Source of the DNA: Paramicrosporidium saccamoebae
Lineage: Eukaryota; Rozellomycota
Length of the DNA stretch: 64,000 nucleotides
NCBI GenBank assembly: GCA_002794465.1
Contig: MTSL01000219.1
Span: 1 to 64,000 of the forward strand
Reading direction: 5' to 3'
The notes beneath the pieces were generated by a model that ran no database searches, was not told where the DNA came from, and worked only from the letters and a program-made list of their open reading frames with translations. Shown one piece after another: positions 20,410-30,942 of the stretch; position 1 is the stretch's first letter; each line of letters begins with the position of its first letter. Position numbers and translations under genes: made by a program.

Positions 20410-20798
20410 TATTCAAATTTCTTCAGCTCTGACCAATTAGGGATGCTGGGGGAGCTAGCGTGGGATTTGTGTCTGTAATGAAGACGGGGCCCTTGATCCG
20501 CTATCTTAATTGACCTTTGACTCGTTATCATAATGTCGCGTAGTGGGCTAATACTACGAATCAAGTCATGCGGGAACCCGTCCACTGCTACTCCGACAGC
20601 CTATTTATAGCCTCACAAATAGCGTAATAGTCCTAAAATGATAAGGCTCCCCTTATCTTTCATCTTTTGTTCCAAATGTCCTCTTCAAAGTAGGGAATTA
20701 TCCTCAAATCCCCAACTAATCAATCCCCTACATCACAATAATAGATCCTTTATCCTTGGTTATTTATATTATACTCTCTCATAATCTGGTAATTGTAT
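20410..20798. other. Spacer between the two sugar transporter genes
   Basis: Contains element copy B (20534-20737); otherwise AT-rich and without coding signal. Confidence 0.6.
20534..20737 (+). mobile_element. Dispersed TG...CA element, copy B (204 bp)
   Basis: Starts TGTCGCGTAGTGGG, ends CTACATCACA, flanked on both sides by ATAA, a plausible 4-bp target duplication. It contains a TATTTATAG box about 65 bases in, as expected for an LTR promoter or by chance. No ORF. Confidence 0.7.
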
Positions 20799-22307
20799 TT
20801 AGCGGAGATTAGAAGGGGGACTGCATGGTCTCGGAAGTCTACTATCATCGGTTGTCTTGTTTCCTTCTGTAAACTGCAATTCAGGCACCTTTGGGGATCT
20901 TCTTTGTTCAATTTCCTCCAAGGAGGCTCCCTTGGTCTCTTCCACCACCACAGCAATAAATAAAAACCCCAAAAACGCAAGCAACGCAAATGTCCAGTAA
21001 ACATGGGACGGATGTGTCCATGTCACTAGCAGCGGGAAGCTAGCAGTCACGACATAATTACACGTCCAATTAATGGCGAGTGATAGCGAGAGTGCTCTCC
21101 CGCGAATGGGAAATGGCAGCGTTTCGGCAACCAGGACACCTGGGACGGGTCCCATCCCAGCCGCAAAGAAAGCCCGATGTATGACAATTCCGACGAGGAG
21201 CATCCAAAATCGCTGATTAACCTCTTTGATAACGGTCGCGCCGCCAATGATCACAAGACTGATTGCAATTCCAGCTTCGGAAATAAGTAAAGCCGGTCGG
21301 CGTCCATTCTTGTCCAGTGTGAACACGACTGAAATAAGCACAAGCAGCTGTGGGATACAAGCAAGGGCATTATAAAAGAGTGCATCGCGCGATGAGTGCC
21401 CCATGGAATGGAGCAGGATGGTGCAATAATATACGATCACACTATTACCAGAGGCCTGCTGAAAGACCTGCATCAGAATGGCAATCAAGAGTGGCCTGTG
21501 ATATTTTGAATCCACAATTTCGGCTTCGGAGAGACAGGTAGGTTCCTGATAATCGCGGCGGTCGCAGAGCACTTGATATTGTTGAATTATATGCGTCTCG
21601 TGAGAATCACCATAGATTTGAGTTAGCACCAAACGCGCTTCTTCATTCTGACCATTGCTCACTAGCCATTGTGGCGTCTCTGGCAGGACAGCAATCACTA
21701 ATATCTACATGTTAGAACTAAACTTGTAAAGTACCCAGTGAAAGATACACAGTATTGCACCTGATGCGAACATTGAGCGCCAACACAAGTCTCCTGCGGT
21801 GCAAGCAACCACTTCATAGCCAACAAAATACGAGACGGCTATCCCAGTCCAGCCACAGAGCTGATTAATTGCGCCCAGTTTTCCTCTAACATGCGATGGC
21901 GCCACTTCGGTAATGTAAAGCGCTGGGATCACTGACGCAACTCCCACCCCCAAACCAAGCACAAATCTACTGAGCATCATAAGCTGACTCCCATTCCCCA
22001 GGGCAGCAACCACCGCTGCCACCAACATCAGCATGTTGTTCCAGGCCAACGTCCTTCTGCGGCCCACCGCGTCGGCAATTCGTCCACTAAAGATAGAGCC
22101 CAAGATGGCGCCGATGAGAATGATGGAGACTATGGTGCTAATCTCGGCAGTGGTGAGCGAGATTGTGCGTGGGATGAAGAGGATTGCTGGGGCGATAATA
22201 CCCGTGTTATATCCGTAAACAAAGGAGGAGAATGAGGCCACCAGAGTGTAGCCATATACACTGGCAGGCAAACGTGGTTTAGGTAGATCTGGGTCTAGTT
22301 GACTCAT
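20799..22307 (-). CDS. MFS sugar transporter 2
   Basis: Exons 21735-22307 and 20799-21704 with a 30-nt intron; 491 residues. Signatures: GYNTGIIAPAILF in TM1, GRIADAVGRRR, EVAPSHVRGKLGAINQL, LPETPQWL, QVFQQASGNS (canonical Q-Q-x-S-G-x-N) and AETLPFPIRGRA. The C-terminus after VEETKGASLEEIEQ is polar and cytosolic. It is a paralogue of the neighbouring transporter but clearly diverged, with a different intron site (before PE(T/S)P here, TM8 there). Likely hexose uptake by family; direction and substrate are inferred. Confidence 0.93.
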
Positions 22308-22435
22308 TTAGCATGGTACATCTGCAGACAATGGCCTTACTAATACTAATATTGCGGCCAATTGCAATCGTTCAAACTCGACTCGTATCCAATCACTTTC
22401 ACCTGCAACCAATGAATTCCTCTCCAACCTGACAC

Positions 22436-24019
22436 TTAAAGATTCTTTGGTTTATTCATACTGGAAATGTCAACAGACAGTGCCTTTTCTTTCATTCCAT
22501 CCAACCCATGGCTTTTTGCATCTGGGTCAGCTTTGATTTGGCGATAATCGTTGTAAAGGTTACGGCTTCGAGTGTATCGTATCAGGTTCATTCCCAACAC
22601 AATTTTGGCGATGAACAGTCTAAAAAATTGAGAGAACTGAAGCTTATACCCGACTATGACCAATGATCCTGAAAGAAGATAGTCTCCAATCCAAACCTCT
22701 GAAGCCTTGATGGTTTGCAGAGCAATCCTCACTAATAGGCAAGAGAATGGGAATGAGGAGAATCCAATTCTCCTTGACACTGCAGGAGACTGATCTGCAA
22801 GTGTTCCCTATGGTAATAAGAGGACATTCATAAACATACCTCATCAGTGCTAGATTCAAAGTCTTTGCACAGCGTATCCATATACTTTGAGTAAACATCG
22901 GGATGGATATGATTGAATTTTGTAATAAAGGAATGCTTGAGCCAGTCAACAAGGATCTCTGAGAAAAACACGAGTCCCAGCGGGGTGACAAGACCATAGA
23001 GCACGTAATCCAAATCAAGTGTGGCACTGATCTCTGTCATATTTCGGAACCCAATGATTAGCAAATACAAAGATAATTGGAAACGCTCCAAAATATCGGC
23101 GCAGGAGAGTTGGAATAAATTTTCCTTTTCAAACTTTTTGAAAACGGCCGACTTGATCTCCACAAACTGATTAGAAACCAACAAAGTAAGCAGTGCATTG
23201 CTGAAAGAGTTGATCGATACATTGAGAGTGATGGCTTGTAGAAAGAGTACCATTGTGTGAATGACTAAAATTACGAAAGAATGGAAATGGCTACAGACAT
23301 ACAAGATGGTCAAAATAAAATGCGCAACGGGATGCAGGCGTATGATTCGACCAGTTTCGGCTAAAGTGCCTCTTGCCGATTTAGAAAAGAAGGAGTCGAG
23401 AATATCTAGCCCAAAAGAACAGCACAGCTTGTCCATGACCTACAGGAATAGTCTCATAAGTGATGAAATCAAACCTCAAAAACGTTGAATATTACATAGA
23501 GCTTTATCACCGACTGCCCACGGATCGAGTGGTAAACACGGGAAGCGTCAATCTGCTGCAGGAGCACGCAAACGGTAAAAAGTAACAGCCCTCGCAGTAA
23601 ATCAAAGCCAAAATATGGCAACTTTTGCGCAGGCTCTCTCTTGAAGCTATTCACTTAAGAATTCACTAGAGTGTGTACATGCGTCGATACAACTGGACGT
23701 GAGCGAGGGACAGTAGGGAGATTAGGATCCTCACTGGAAGAATCGTAAAGTTGTACAAGAAACTGTCCAAGCAGATAAAGTAGCCGAGAAAGAGCAACTA
23801 AGAAGAACATTAGCCATATCGTCACTGCACTTGTTCGAGCTTCTGAGGCACGTGAAGGAAGTTGTACACTCTTTCGTGCTTTGTCACTTGGATCTCATCC
23901 TGCATTGGAGTGCTAATTTGGGCAGCAAGGTAGTCCCATAATCGAAGCTTAGTGGCCACACTGCGAGAGACTAAGGGAATTCTGGACATTGTGTTTCCAT
24001 GGGGGCCAAGTGTCTTCAT
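22436..24019 (-). CDS. TAPT1/Emp65-like polytopic membrane protein
   Basis: Five exons: 23831-24019, 23679-23797, 23475-23646, 22840-23439 and 22436-22807. Introns of 33, 32, 35 and 32 nt give 483 residues. Family hallmarks in order: HERVYNFLHVP, CLDSFLYNFTILP, DLLRGLLL, SRVYHSIRGQSVIKLYVIFN, SFGLDILDSFF, SNQFVEIKSAVFKKFEKENL and ADILERFQL. Last comes EILVDWLKHSFITKFN. TAPT1 in animals acts in ciliary and ER functions; yeast Emp65 forms the ER SLP1-EMP65 complex that protects folding proteins. The first ATG at 24019 gives a 40-residue hydrophilic N-terminus. Confidence 0.93.
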
Positions 24020-24065
24020 GCAATTTATTTGTTCTTTTCATAGTAAATATCTGCACATACACCCG

Positions 24066-24563
24066 TCAATTCTGGATTGCTACACCACGCATTTCAATGA
24101 GAAGATCTTTTCCTGGCAGTGAAGCCACCCCGATTGTCGTCCGGGCTGGACCAGTCTTTCCGTCAAAGTATCTATTATACACCTACGAATAAGCCCAATG
24201 ATATGGACGAACCTTGTTGAATTCTGCATAGTCAGCCATGTTGGTTAGGAAGACTGTCACCTCGATGAGGTTGGTCAGATCAGCCCCAACTTCGCCCAGC
24301 ACATGCTTCATACTACAGAATCAGCTATATGATGCATGCGACTTTTCCAAGACACCCTCAGTCTGTTTCTCAATGGAACGGAGCGTCTCTCCATTAGGGA
24401 GCACTTCAACTCCGAGCACACTGTTATCTTTCTGTCGCGCAGACAGGCCTGAAAGAAATATCATGTTGCCAACTTTTTTGGCGTGGGGATACTGAGCAAG
24501 AGCACCACCAACTTTTTCACAAAAAATCGACTGTGGAACAGCTTGTGTATGTGGCATCATCAA
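24066..24563 (-). CDS. RidA/YjgF family deaminase-like protein
   Basis: Exons 24343-24563, 24213-24312 and 24066-24182, two 30-nt introns, 145 residues. It begins with a VGGALAQYPHAKKVGN stretch and ends GPARTTIGVASLPGKDLLIEMRGVA, including the catalytic/structural Arg and Glu (E-M-R) of the fold. RidA proteins hydrolyse reactive enamines or imines; the N-terminal G-A-L-x-x-YPHAK form is typical of the 2-aminomuconate deaminase subgroup. The start lies 43 bases from the divergent KRR1 start. Confidence 0.9.
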
Positions 24564-24606
24564 GAGTGTGATTGCTTAAAGGCCACGCCTACCCTGGCAC
24601 GCCGGG

Positions 24607-25584
24607 ATGTCTGGAGAGGGCGTTACTTCGGCCGGCATGGAGCCCTCCAAGAACCGACGCCACCGCAAAGATAAGCCGTGGGATACAGATGATATTGACC
24701 ATTGGAAAATCGACCCGTTTACCAAAGAAGAGATGAAGGGTCCGCTGACTGAGGAGAGCTCGTTTGCGACCCTCTTCCCAAAGTATCGTGAGGGGTATCT
24801 TAGAGAAACTTGGCCGCACGTTACCAAGCTCCTAGCCGGACACGGTGTAGCTTGTGAGCTAAACTTGGTGGATGGCAGCATGACCGTCAAGACCACCCGC
24901 AAAACCTTTGATCCGTACATTATTCTGAAATGTCGCGACCTCATCAAGCTTCTTGCCCGCAGTGTCCCTCTTCCTAATGCCGCCAAGGTGCTGGATGATG
25001 GTGTGACTTGTGATGTTATCAAGATTGGTAATCTTGTCCACAACAGGGAGCGGTTTGTAAAAAGACGCCAACGTCTGGTAGGCCCCAACGGTAACACTCT
25101 AAAGGCCATCGAGTTGCTTACACAGTGCTTCGTTCTCGTACAGGGAAACACGGTATCTGCTATTGGGTCCCACAAAGGGCTAAAGGAGCTGCGTAGAATC
25201 GTAACAGACTGCATGAAGAACATCCATCCCATCTATCACATCAAGGAACTCATGATCAAGCGCGAGCTTATGAAGGATGAAAAGTTAAAGTTCGAGTCGT
25301 GGGATAGATTCTTGCCCCAGTTCCGAAAACTCAACCAGAAGGCTAAGCCTGCAGCCAAGCCGTCTAAAGAGAAGAAGCCATATACTCCCTTCCCTCCGAC
25401 GCCTACACCCCGACAGGAAGATCTCCAGATGCAGTCGGGAGAATATTTCCTCAAGCCAGAACAAAAGGAAGCCAAGAAGCTGGCAGAAAAGAAGGCAAAG
25501 CAAAAGGTCAGGAAGGCAGAGAAGGAAGTGGAACGAGCAAAGTCCTACATTCCCCCCGAAGAAGCTATCCGCAAAAGACCGTAG
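24607..25584 (+). CDS. KRR1: KRR1 small-subunit processome component
   Basis: Single exon, 325 residues. A nucleolar KH-fold protein needed for 18S rRNA maturation and 40S assembly. The N-terminus carries [13 protein letters not shown], then [18 protein letters not shown], the central KH region with [20 protein letters not shown] and [10 protein letters not shown], and [19 protein letters not shown]. The Lys-rich tail ends in a [11 protein letters not shown]-type helix. All are close to the yeast and human proteins. Shares a 43-bp divergent promoter region with the RidA gene. Confidence 0.97.
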   Translation: MSGEGVTSAGMEPSKNRRHRKDKPWDTDDIDHWKIDPFTKEEMKGPLTEESSFATLFPKYREGYLRETWPHVTKLLAGHGVACELNLVDGSMTVKTTRKTFDPYIILKCRDLIKLLARSVPLPNAAKVLDDGVTCDVIKIGNLVHNRERFVKRRQRLVGPNGNTLKAIELLTQCFVLVQGNTVSAIGSHKGLKELRRIVTDCMKNIHPIYHIKELMIKRELMKDEKLKFESWDRFLPQFRKLNQKAKPAAKPSKEKKPYTPFPPTPTPRQEDLQMQSGEYFLKPEQKEAKKLAEKKAKQKVRKAEKEVERAKSYIPPEEAIRKRP

Positions 25585-25686
25585 ATTAGAATATATATTT
25601 AGTAAACTGGGTTCTGGCTTGAGTATCGTCATATGCATAGGGTAAATCACTTGGAAAATCCGAGTTAGAGAGCTGACCCAGCTAGA

Positions 25687-25869
25687 CTATGGTTTTGGTG
25701 CCGTGACCTTTTTCTCCGTGAACAAGACGTGATGTCCGACTATCGGGTCGTATTTACAGAGCTCGAATTTGGGGGAAGTACGGGGCCTCCGCAGCGCATA
25801 CATGAATCCCGTGCCGGCCGAACTGAACAACTTTGCGACAACCACCCTCGCTTTCGCCTTTTTACTCAT
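25687..25869 (-). CDS. Mitochondrial ribosomal protein bL33m
   Basis: 60 residues, one exon, beginning MSKKAKARVVVAKLFSSAGT and then RRPRTSPKFELCKYDPIV and HVLF. Collinear with bacterial and mitochondrial L33. The basic N-terminus is enough for import in this family. Convergent with KRR1, 102 bases between stops. Confidence 0.9.
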   Translation of the reverse strand: MSKKAKARVVVAKLFSSAGTGFMYALRRPRTSPKFELCKYDPIVGHHVLFTEKKVTAPKP

Positions 25870-26326
25870 CCCGACGGAGTATGTGGTTAAAGTAAAATTT
25901 GTTTCTTTATTTGGGCGATCGTCCTACCAAAGACTGAACAATGTCGGGAGGCCAACAGGTCCAAGTACTATGAACGCTCTGACAAATACCATGAGAAATA
26001 TGTATCTGAGTGTTTGTTTATGCTTTTGGATACGATGAATAAAGAGGTTTACACCCTGAGCACAACATAAAGTGACTATTACTTAGGGAAGACTGATGTT
26101 GTGCTTCCAAGATTACCCATGTGCGAGGTAGGATCCCACGCTCTAATTATTTGGTCAATATCTCTGTATTCTTAAGGAAACATTGGGACCGCTCTCAATA
26201 GTTACAACAGGGTCAGGGTGTGCAAGTATACAAGATGCGCAAGAGTTTAGTAGGATTGCCGCTATTTCTGTTCCTCTAGAGATTAACGACAGTCCTACTA
26301 AACTCTTGTACTCCGAGAACTCTTTC
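25870..26326. other. Intergenic region with two inverted repeats
   Basis: Contains GCACAACAT 26060-26068 / ATGTTGTGC 26096-26104 and a 16-bp stem 26240-26255 / 26293-26308 (below). Only unconvincing short ORFs. Confidence 0.5.
26240..26308. repeat. 16-bp perfect inverted repeat with 37-nt loop
   Basis: CAAGAGTTTAGTAGGA at 26240-26255 is matched by its reverse complement at 26293-26308. It is not followed by a T-run, so it is not a simple terminator. May be a structured RNA or an old inverted insertion. Confidence 0.75.
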
Positions 26327-26755
26327 CTAAAGCCCAGAGATCTTATGGCTTGCTTCTTCAAGTAAACGAAATTTTTCATCTACTAAGAATACGATTTTCA
26401 TTGCCCCATCAGGAAGCGATGCCTTGCGTAGGGCAATCACTCCGTACTGTGCGCCAATCACTCCTATGTCATCCTGGAAGCAAATGCCTCGGGCCGCCTT
26501 TCCGGGAATCATCGGGATCGCCAGTCCCACACCCGAATTCATCATAATAGCTAAGATCGCATCTTCAATCGTTTTTCTGCGATAGAGCGGACGCCCGCTA
26601 TAATTTGGATCAAAGGTCTGGATCCAAACCCGTGGGACTGGTTTGGTATGACTTGTGTCTATAATCGCCTATCCCGGGTGTTGGGCTGGTTTCTTTTTAT
26701 ACTCCCGTCCCATCAATTAATTTGGCAATAATAGGCGTCGAGTAAAACAGTGATA
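26327..26755 (-). CDS. Unrecognised protein-coding gene, 5' end unclear
   Basis: Two exons can be linked: about 26703-26755 and 26327-26668, with a 34-nt intron starting GTATAAAAAG and ending GGGATAG. The joined product runs through STPIIAKLIDGTG, TSHTKPVPRVWIQTFDPNY, RPLYRRKTIEDAILA and GLAIPMIPGKAARG, then GICFQDDIGVIGAQYGVIAL, and ends in a helix. The composition is protein-like and neither exon has an internal stop, but I recognise no family. The 5' end meets in-frame stops near 26760, so another small exon must exist upstream, or the gene is broken. Confidence 0.4.
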
Positions 26756-27074
26756 AATGCTGATTATTATTACGGGCCCGAGACCCCAAATATCCCCGGA
26801 TTATGGTGGGGAGCAGAGGAAAAAGTGACTTGTAGAAGATGGTTTATATTAGTATAACCAGCTCTGTTTATACCTGTGAGTAGCCTGTAGAGACGCTAAA
26901 ATATATTTCTATACACTACTCACCATCACGAGACATTACGAAACATCACGAGACACTACGCAGCATGTCGGACAACCAATAAGTTGGACAGGCGTACTTC
27001 ACCAGCCAATAAGGAGACGTATATCCACCCGTTGTATATACCGAGTCAGTAGCACTGAAAATATCGTCTCCACG
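26756..27074. promoter_or_regulatory. Promoter-like region with two CCAAT boxes and a TATA-like box
   Basis: CCAATAAG occurs at 26976 and 27006, exactly 30 bases apart, on the strand of the gene starting at 27075. A TGTATATA lies at about 27033. Upstream at about 26925-26965 is a short degenerate repeat of ATCACGAGACA/ATTACGAAACA. Motif reading only. Confidence 0.4.
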
Positions 27075-27417
27075 ATGCAGGCCTTGATAAATCATATGCG
27101 CATGCGCCCACAGGTATATATAGATTTAAAGGGTACTAAGATGCAGCTATTTGTCCTGACCGGAGTGGTTGCGGCCACTGCTGCGACTGCGACCTGGTTT
27201 GGAGTTTTCAAAGCTCACCACGATCCGCATCTTGTCTTCAACTCGCGCGAGGATCCGTTTCCATATCTCCGCGCTCGTGATGAGCAACAGCCAAAGGTAG
27301 TTAGGATGCAAATACCTCATATTTTAGTTTTCCCCGGTTGGACAGGTTTCAGAGACGAATCTTGAAGAGCATTATGATCTTCTTGACATCTTGAATGGAA
27401 AGTATGGTGATCACTAG
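27075..27417 (+). CDS. Small single-pass membrane protein, probably mitochondrial
   Basis: Exons 27075-27113, 27141-27296 and 27328-27417, introns 27 and 31 nt, 94 residues. A short Met/Arg-containing N-terminus precedes one hydrophobic helix (LFVLTGVVAATAATATWFGVF), then KAHHDPHLVF and FPYLRARDEQQP, and an acidic C-terminus. The layout (basic N-end, one helix, then a Tyr-x-x-Arg region) recalls small respiratory-chain subunits such as cytochrome c oxidase VIa. The resemblance is weak and I do not assign it. The intron sites are supported by continuous frame and consensus ends. Confidence 0.6.
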
Positions 27418-27604
27418 TATAAGAAAGCACAAGAGAGTGTACATATGAAGTGAATAAAAAACCCAGATAACAAAAAAGTGTTTCGCTTTAGTTTGATTGG
27501 CCGACTGTTGTGTTCCCACTGTTGTGCCGGCGCCAACAATTTGGTTACCGCAGATGCCGTCTATACCCATCGTTGCGACCCAGCATGACCATGGGAATGG
27601 TCTG

Positions 27605-30600
27605 ATGAAGATTGTAGAACTTTGTGTAGGTGGGTTCATGCTATAGGTTTGTAAAATCGCAGGCTATCAAGAACAGTGTGCCACTTTTTCTGCACTTGTA
27701 GACGGCAAAATATTCGGCGAGGCTCTGCACAAAATGTAAGCATATACCAAGTGTCTAGTTATCTTTAAGTGACTGTGAATTTTTCAAAAATGTGCTCACT
27801 CCTCAAACTAGCACTAATGGGGTGTTACGCGCCGCACAGCTAAAGAGAATGTATTTGCGAATCATTGCGTTTGGGAGAGAGGCTCTTGATCGAGATTGGA
27901 GCGAGTTGCCGGTTCCCGATTTCAATGCTCTTACGAGACCTTCGGCGACAGCCAAAGTGAGATCGGATGTATTGGAGCTGTTCTCGGCTGTGATTGTTAA
28001 CGTTGCTCTAAATATTCCGCATTTGAAGGTGGAGATTGATTGTCTCCTTGCCTCTCTACCCCAAATGGACTCTGAAATTGTAAATTTTTCGCTAGCCTCG
28101 ATGAAGGCTCTCGTTGTTGGGACTTTTCCGGAATCACCAACTCTGACAAACATTACTATTTCTCCTCAGCTGGACTATGAGTATGAGTATAAGGCTCTCC
28201 GAGTACTGTTTGAAGCCATCTCATCCGAGGCTGAGGTTCTCCGCGAGCAGCTAGTATGCATTAGTGCTTCTTTCCCATTTTTAGATACAGGTTTCACATG
28301 ACCGTGAACAGCTAAACGCAAAGTTTCCAGCCCTTCAGTCCATGGTCGATATTTTACAAAAGGAAAACCAAGAGTTGCTGGTTGCACGCGATGAATACGC
28401 TCATGAGTTGTATGTATTATATGGATTCATCATCAATGTTGTAGAGAAGCCATGGTTCTTGCCAAGGCAAACGTGATGGCAGAGAGCGCAAAAGGATCAG
28501 ACAGCACATTGAAGCTCATTGAACAGATGCGCTTGGTGGACCCCAATGTCACATGCCTCAGTGACGTAGGAATGGTGTTGGAAAAAATGTGGAATGACAG
28601 CCGCAAAAAAGACGAATTAATCTTGCGTCTTCAGGCTCGATGTGAGGAAACAGAGATTAGTCGCGATGTTCTAATTGAAAAGGAAAAGATTCTACTGGAA
28701 GATAAGCGCGAGTCCGAATTAGAAATGCAAAGCTTAAAGGACGAACAAAATTCAATTTTCTGTCTTCAATCTGAAAAGGTAATAATGCAAGCCGAACTTC
28801 AAAAGCTGTCCGATGAGAATGGTCAGCTTCGAATTAGAATTTCTCAAAAAGAAGACGAGGTTATGCAATTGGAGAATGGGCGTCAAGAATATGCTTTGAA
28901 TATCCAAAGTCTGTCCGACACCCATCAATCCAATGTCGAGTCGCTTCAAAAACAACTGGATGATAACATAATGGAGCGCACCAATGCATCCGAATCGTTG
29001 GCAAAGCTGCAAACCCAATATAATCTCCTCTCCAATACCTATGCGGAATCAACTTGTCAATTATACGAAGATGTCGCAGGAATTTCGAACACTGTTAGGA
29101 TTCACGAATTTCGCTTACGGAAAGTAAAATCACAATTATCCAAATCAAAAAGCCGAGTTGTAATTTTGCAAAAGGAAAACCTTGCGCTCAATACCCATCG
29201 ATCAAAGCTGCGGAAGAGATTAAGAAAGCTATGGCCCAACTATCATGGTTTAAAGAAGACTGTGAATCAAAGAGAGGCGGCGGTGCAGGAGCTTAAAGCA
29301 AAAGTGGCATCTTCGACTCAATTGAATGAAGAAATGGAAGCCTTGCTGCAAGCCAACACTGAAGAAATCTTAATGCTCCAGTCTCATTTTAAGGAAACAC
29401 TGAAGCAGTTGGATGAGAAAAAGAGGGAGCTTGACAATCTTGCAAGTCTGAATCAAAGTGTGAGTGAATCCCATAAAGAACTGGAAGTGCTGCGGTCCAA
29501 TCTTTCCCAGGCCAAAGAGGAGGCAGCAGAGAATCTGGTGCGCGGTCAGTTGCTATTGGAAGAAAATCTCTGCCGTGCAGATAACCTTGCAAAGGCAAAA
29601 GAGACAGAATTCCATTCTACTGTGGCAGAGCTCAAGCAGCAGCTAGATCAAGCCACTTCCAATGCGGAAAAGTTGAGAATTGAAAATGAAGAACTAACGA
29701 GGGAGAGCTTTGAATTAAAGAGCCTGAGTAGGAAGCGGGATGGACAAATTGCTGAGCTTGAGGATGAGCTTCAGATTAAAATGCTGGGAAAGGAGAAACT
29801 AACTCGCGCGATGGAGATGGAAATTACCCGTATCGATGAGCTGAACAGGATTGAGGTTAATCGTCTGACAGAAAAGATACGGGAACTACAAGATAATGCC
29901 GGCAGTGTCGAGGGAGTGCACGCTAGTGCGATGAGCCAGCTCAAAAGCGATATTTTGGCATTGGAGCAAGAAAACCGTACCCTACTTGCTGCGATGGCTC
30001 AATTAAGTTCCGAACGAGAACAATTTGCACACAACTTGCATGAAGCGGAACGGACTAGGGCCAAGTCTATTCAAGACGGGGAGAAACTGGAGAGTGCTTT
30101 GGTGGAAATAATGGCGGGGAAAGGAAATTTAGAAAATGAAATGCAAAAGATGCTGAATGAATACACTGTGCAAAGAGAATTATCCCAGCGACTAGGCGAA
30201 CAGTTCCAAAAGCAGTCTGAAGAGCTGGAATCTTGTCGTCTGGACTTGGATGAAGCCCAGCGAGAGATTGCCTTGCAAAAGCACGATCTGGACAATCTCG
30301 CCGCACAGGAAGCCCAGCGGCTTTCAAAGAAGCAGATGGAGATATCGGAGCTGCAGCAATCACTCCTGAACCAAGAGACGCACTGGTCCGAACAAATAAA
30401 TCAACGGAATGCCCGAATCAGCAATCTCGAAGCCGAATCGTCAGATTTAAAGACAAAAATATACAGCCGAGAGAGAAACTGGGAGTCGGAGCGGGCAGAA
30501 TTGCAGAACTGGCTACGACAGCAGGAGAAAGAGTTGCAAAAGCTTGTGGCATATCATGCACCGCATGAAGATGCCTCGTGTCAAACAGACTTTTCCGGCA

Positions 30601-30800
30601 GCACGATGGCGGTTGTGACTGTGGACCTTGATCAGGTGGACCGAAGTGTCGTTGATCTCAAGGACAAGGAAATTGCCAAAATGAAAATGGCAATGAAAGA
30701 AATGCTCAATTCTATTCGCGAAGAACATCGGGCCATCTTGACCGTCTGGCATAATCTCGGAAGTCGAATGTATCGAGATACTTTTTATCAACGTGTCTAA
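27605..30800 (+). CDS. Long coiled-coil protein with a Hook-like N-terminal domain
   Basis: Exons linked by frame: a first part ending 27735 (start uncertain, 27605 or a little downstream), 27770-28253, 28291-28409 and 28445-30800. Introns are 34, 37 and 35 nt; about 1030 residues. The N-terminus has a short FSALVDGKIFGEALHKIDCEF motif, matching the L-x-x-L-x-x-G-x-x-x-x-x-x-L-x-x-ID-x-x-(Y/F)F of Hook/CCDC88 domains, and a following helical block of about 120 residues. The remaining about 780 residues are an almost unbroken heptad-rich coiled coil. Hook proteins link cargo to dynein through the N-terminal domain; a cargo role here is inference. The coil is longer than in typical Hook proteins, so a golgin or CCDC88-type protein is possible. 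Confidence 0.65.
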
Positions 30801-30942
30801 TAAATTTTGTCCTTTTCTCGGCCGCTTGAGTGGTTTGTGTGAGCGTATATCTCTACGAAGCAAACCCGCCCCTCTCCCCCAATAGAGGAGCCTTACTACA
30901 AACACCAACCTCACGATATACACGCAAATTTCCGGGCCTGGG

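Noticed and set aside
25769-26038. 89-codon plus-strand ORF
   Set aside because: Mostly antisense to bL33m, whose protein is clearly recognisable on the other strand.
27349-27639. 96-codon minus-strand ORF with a hydrophobic stretch
   Set aside because: It overlaps the third exon of the 27075 gene and the likely first exon of the Hook-like gene, starts at a doubtful site and matches nothing; probably antisense shadow.
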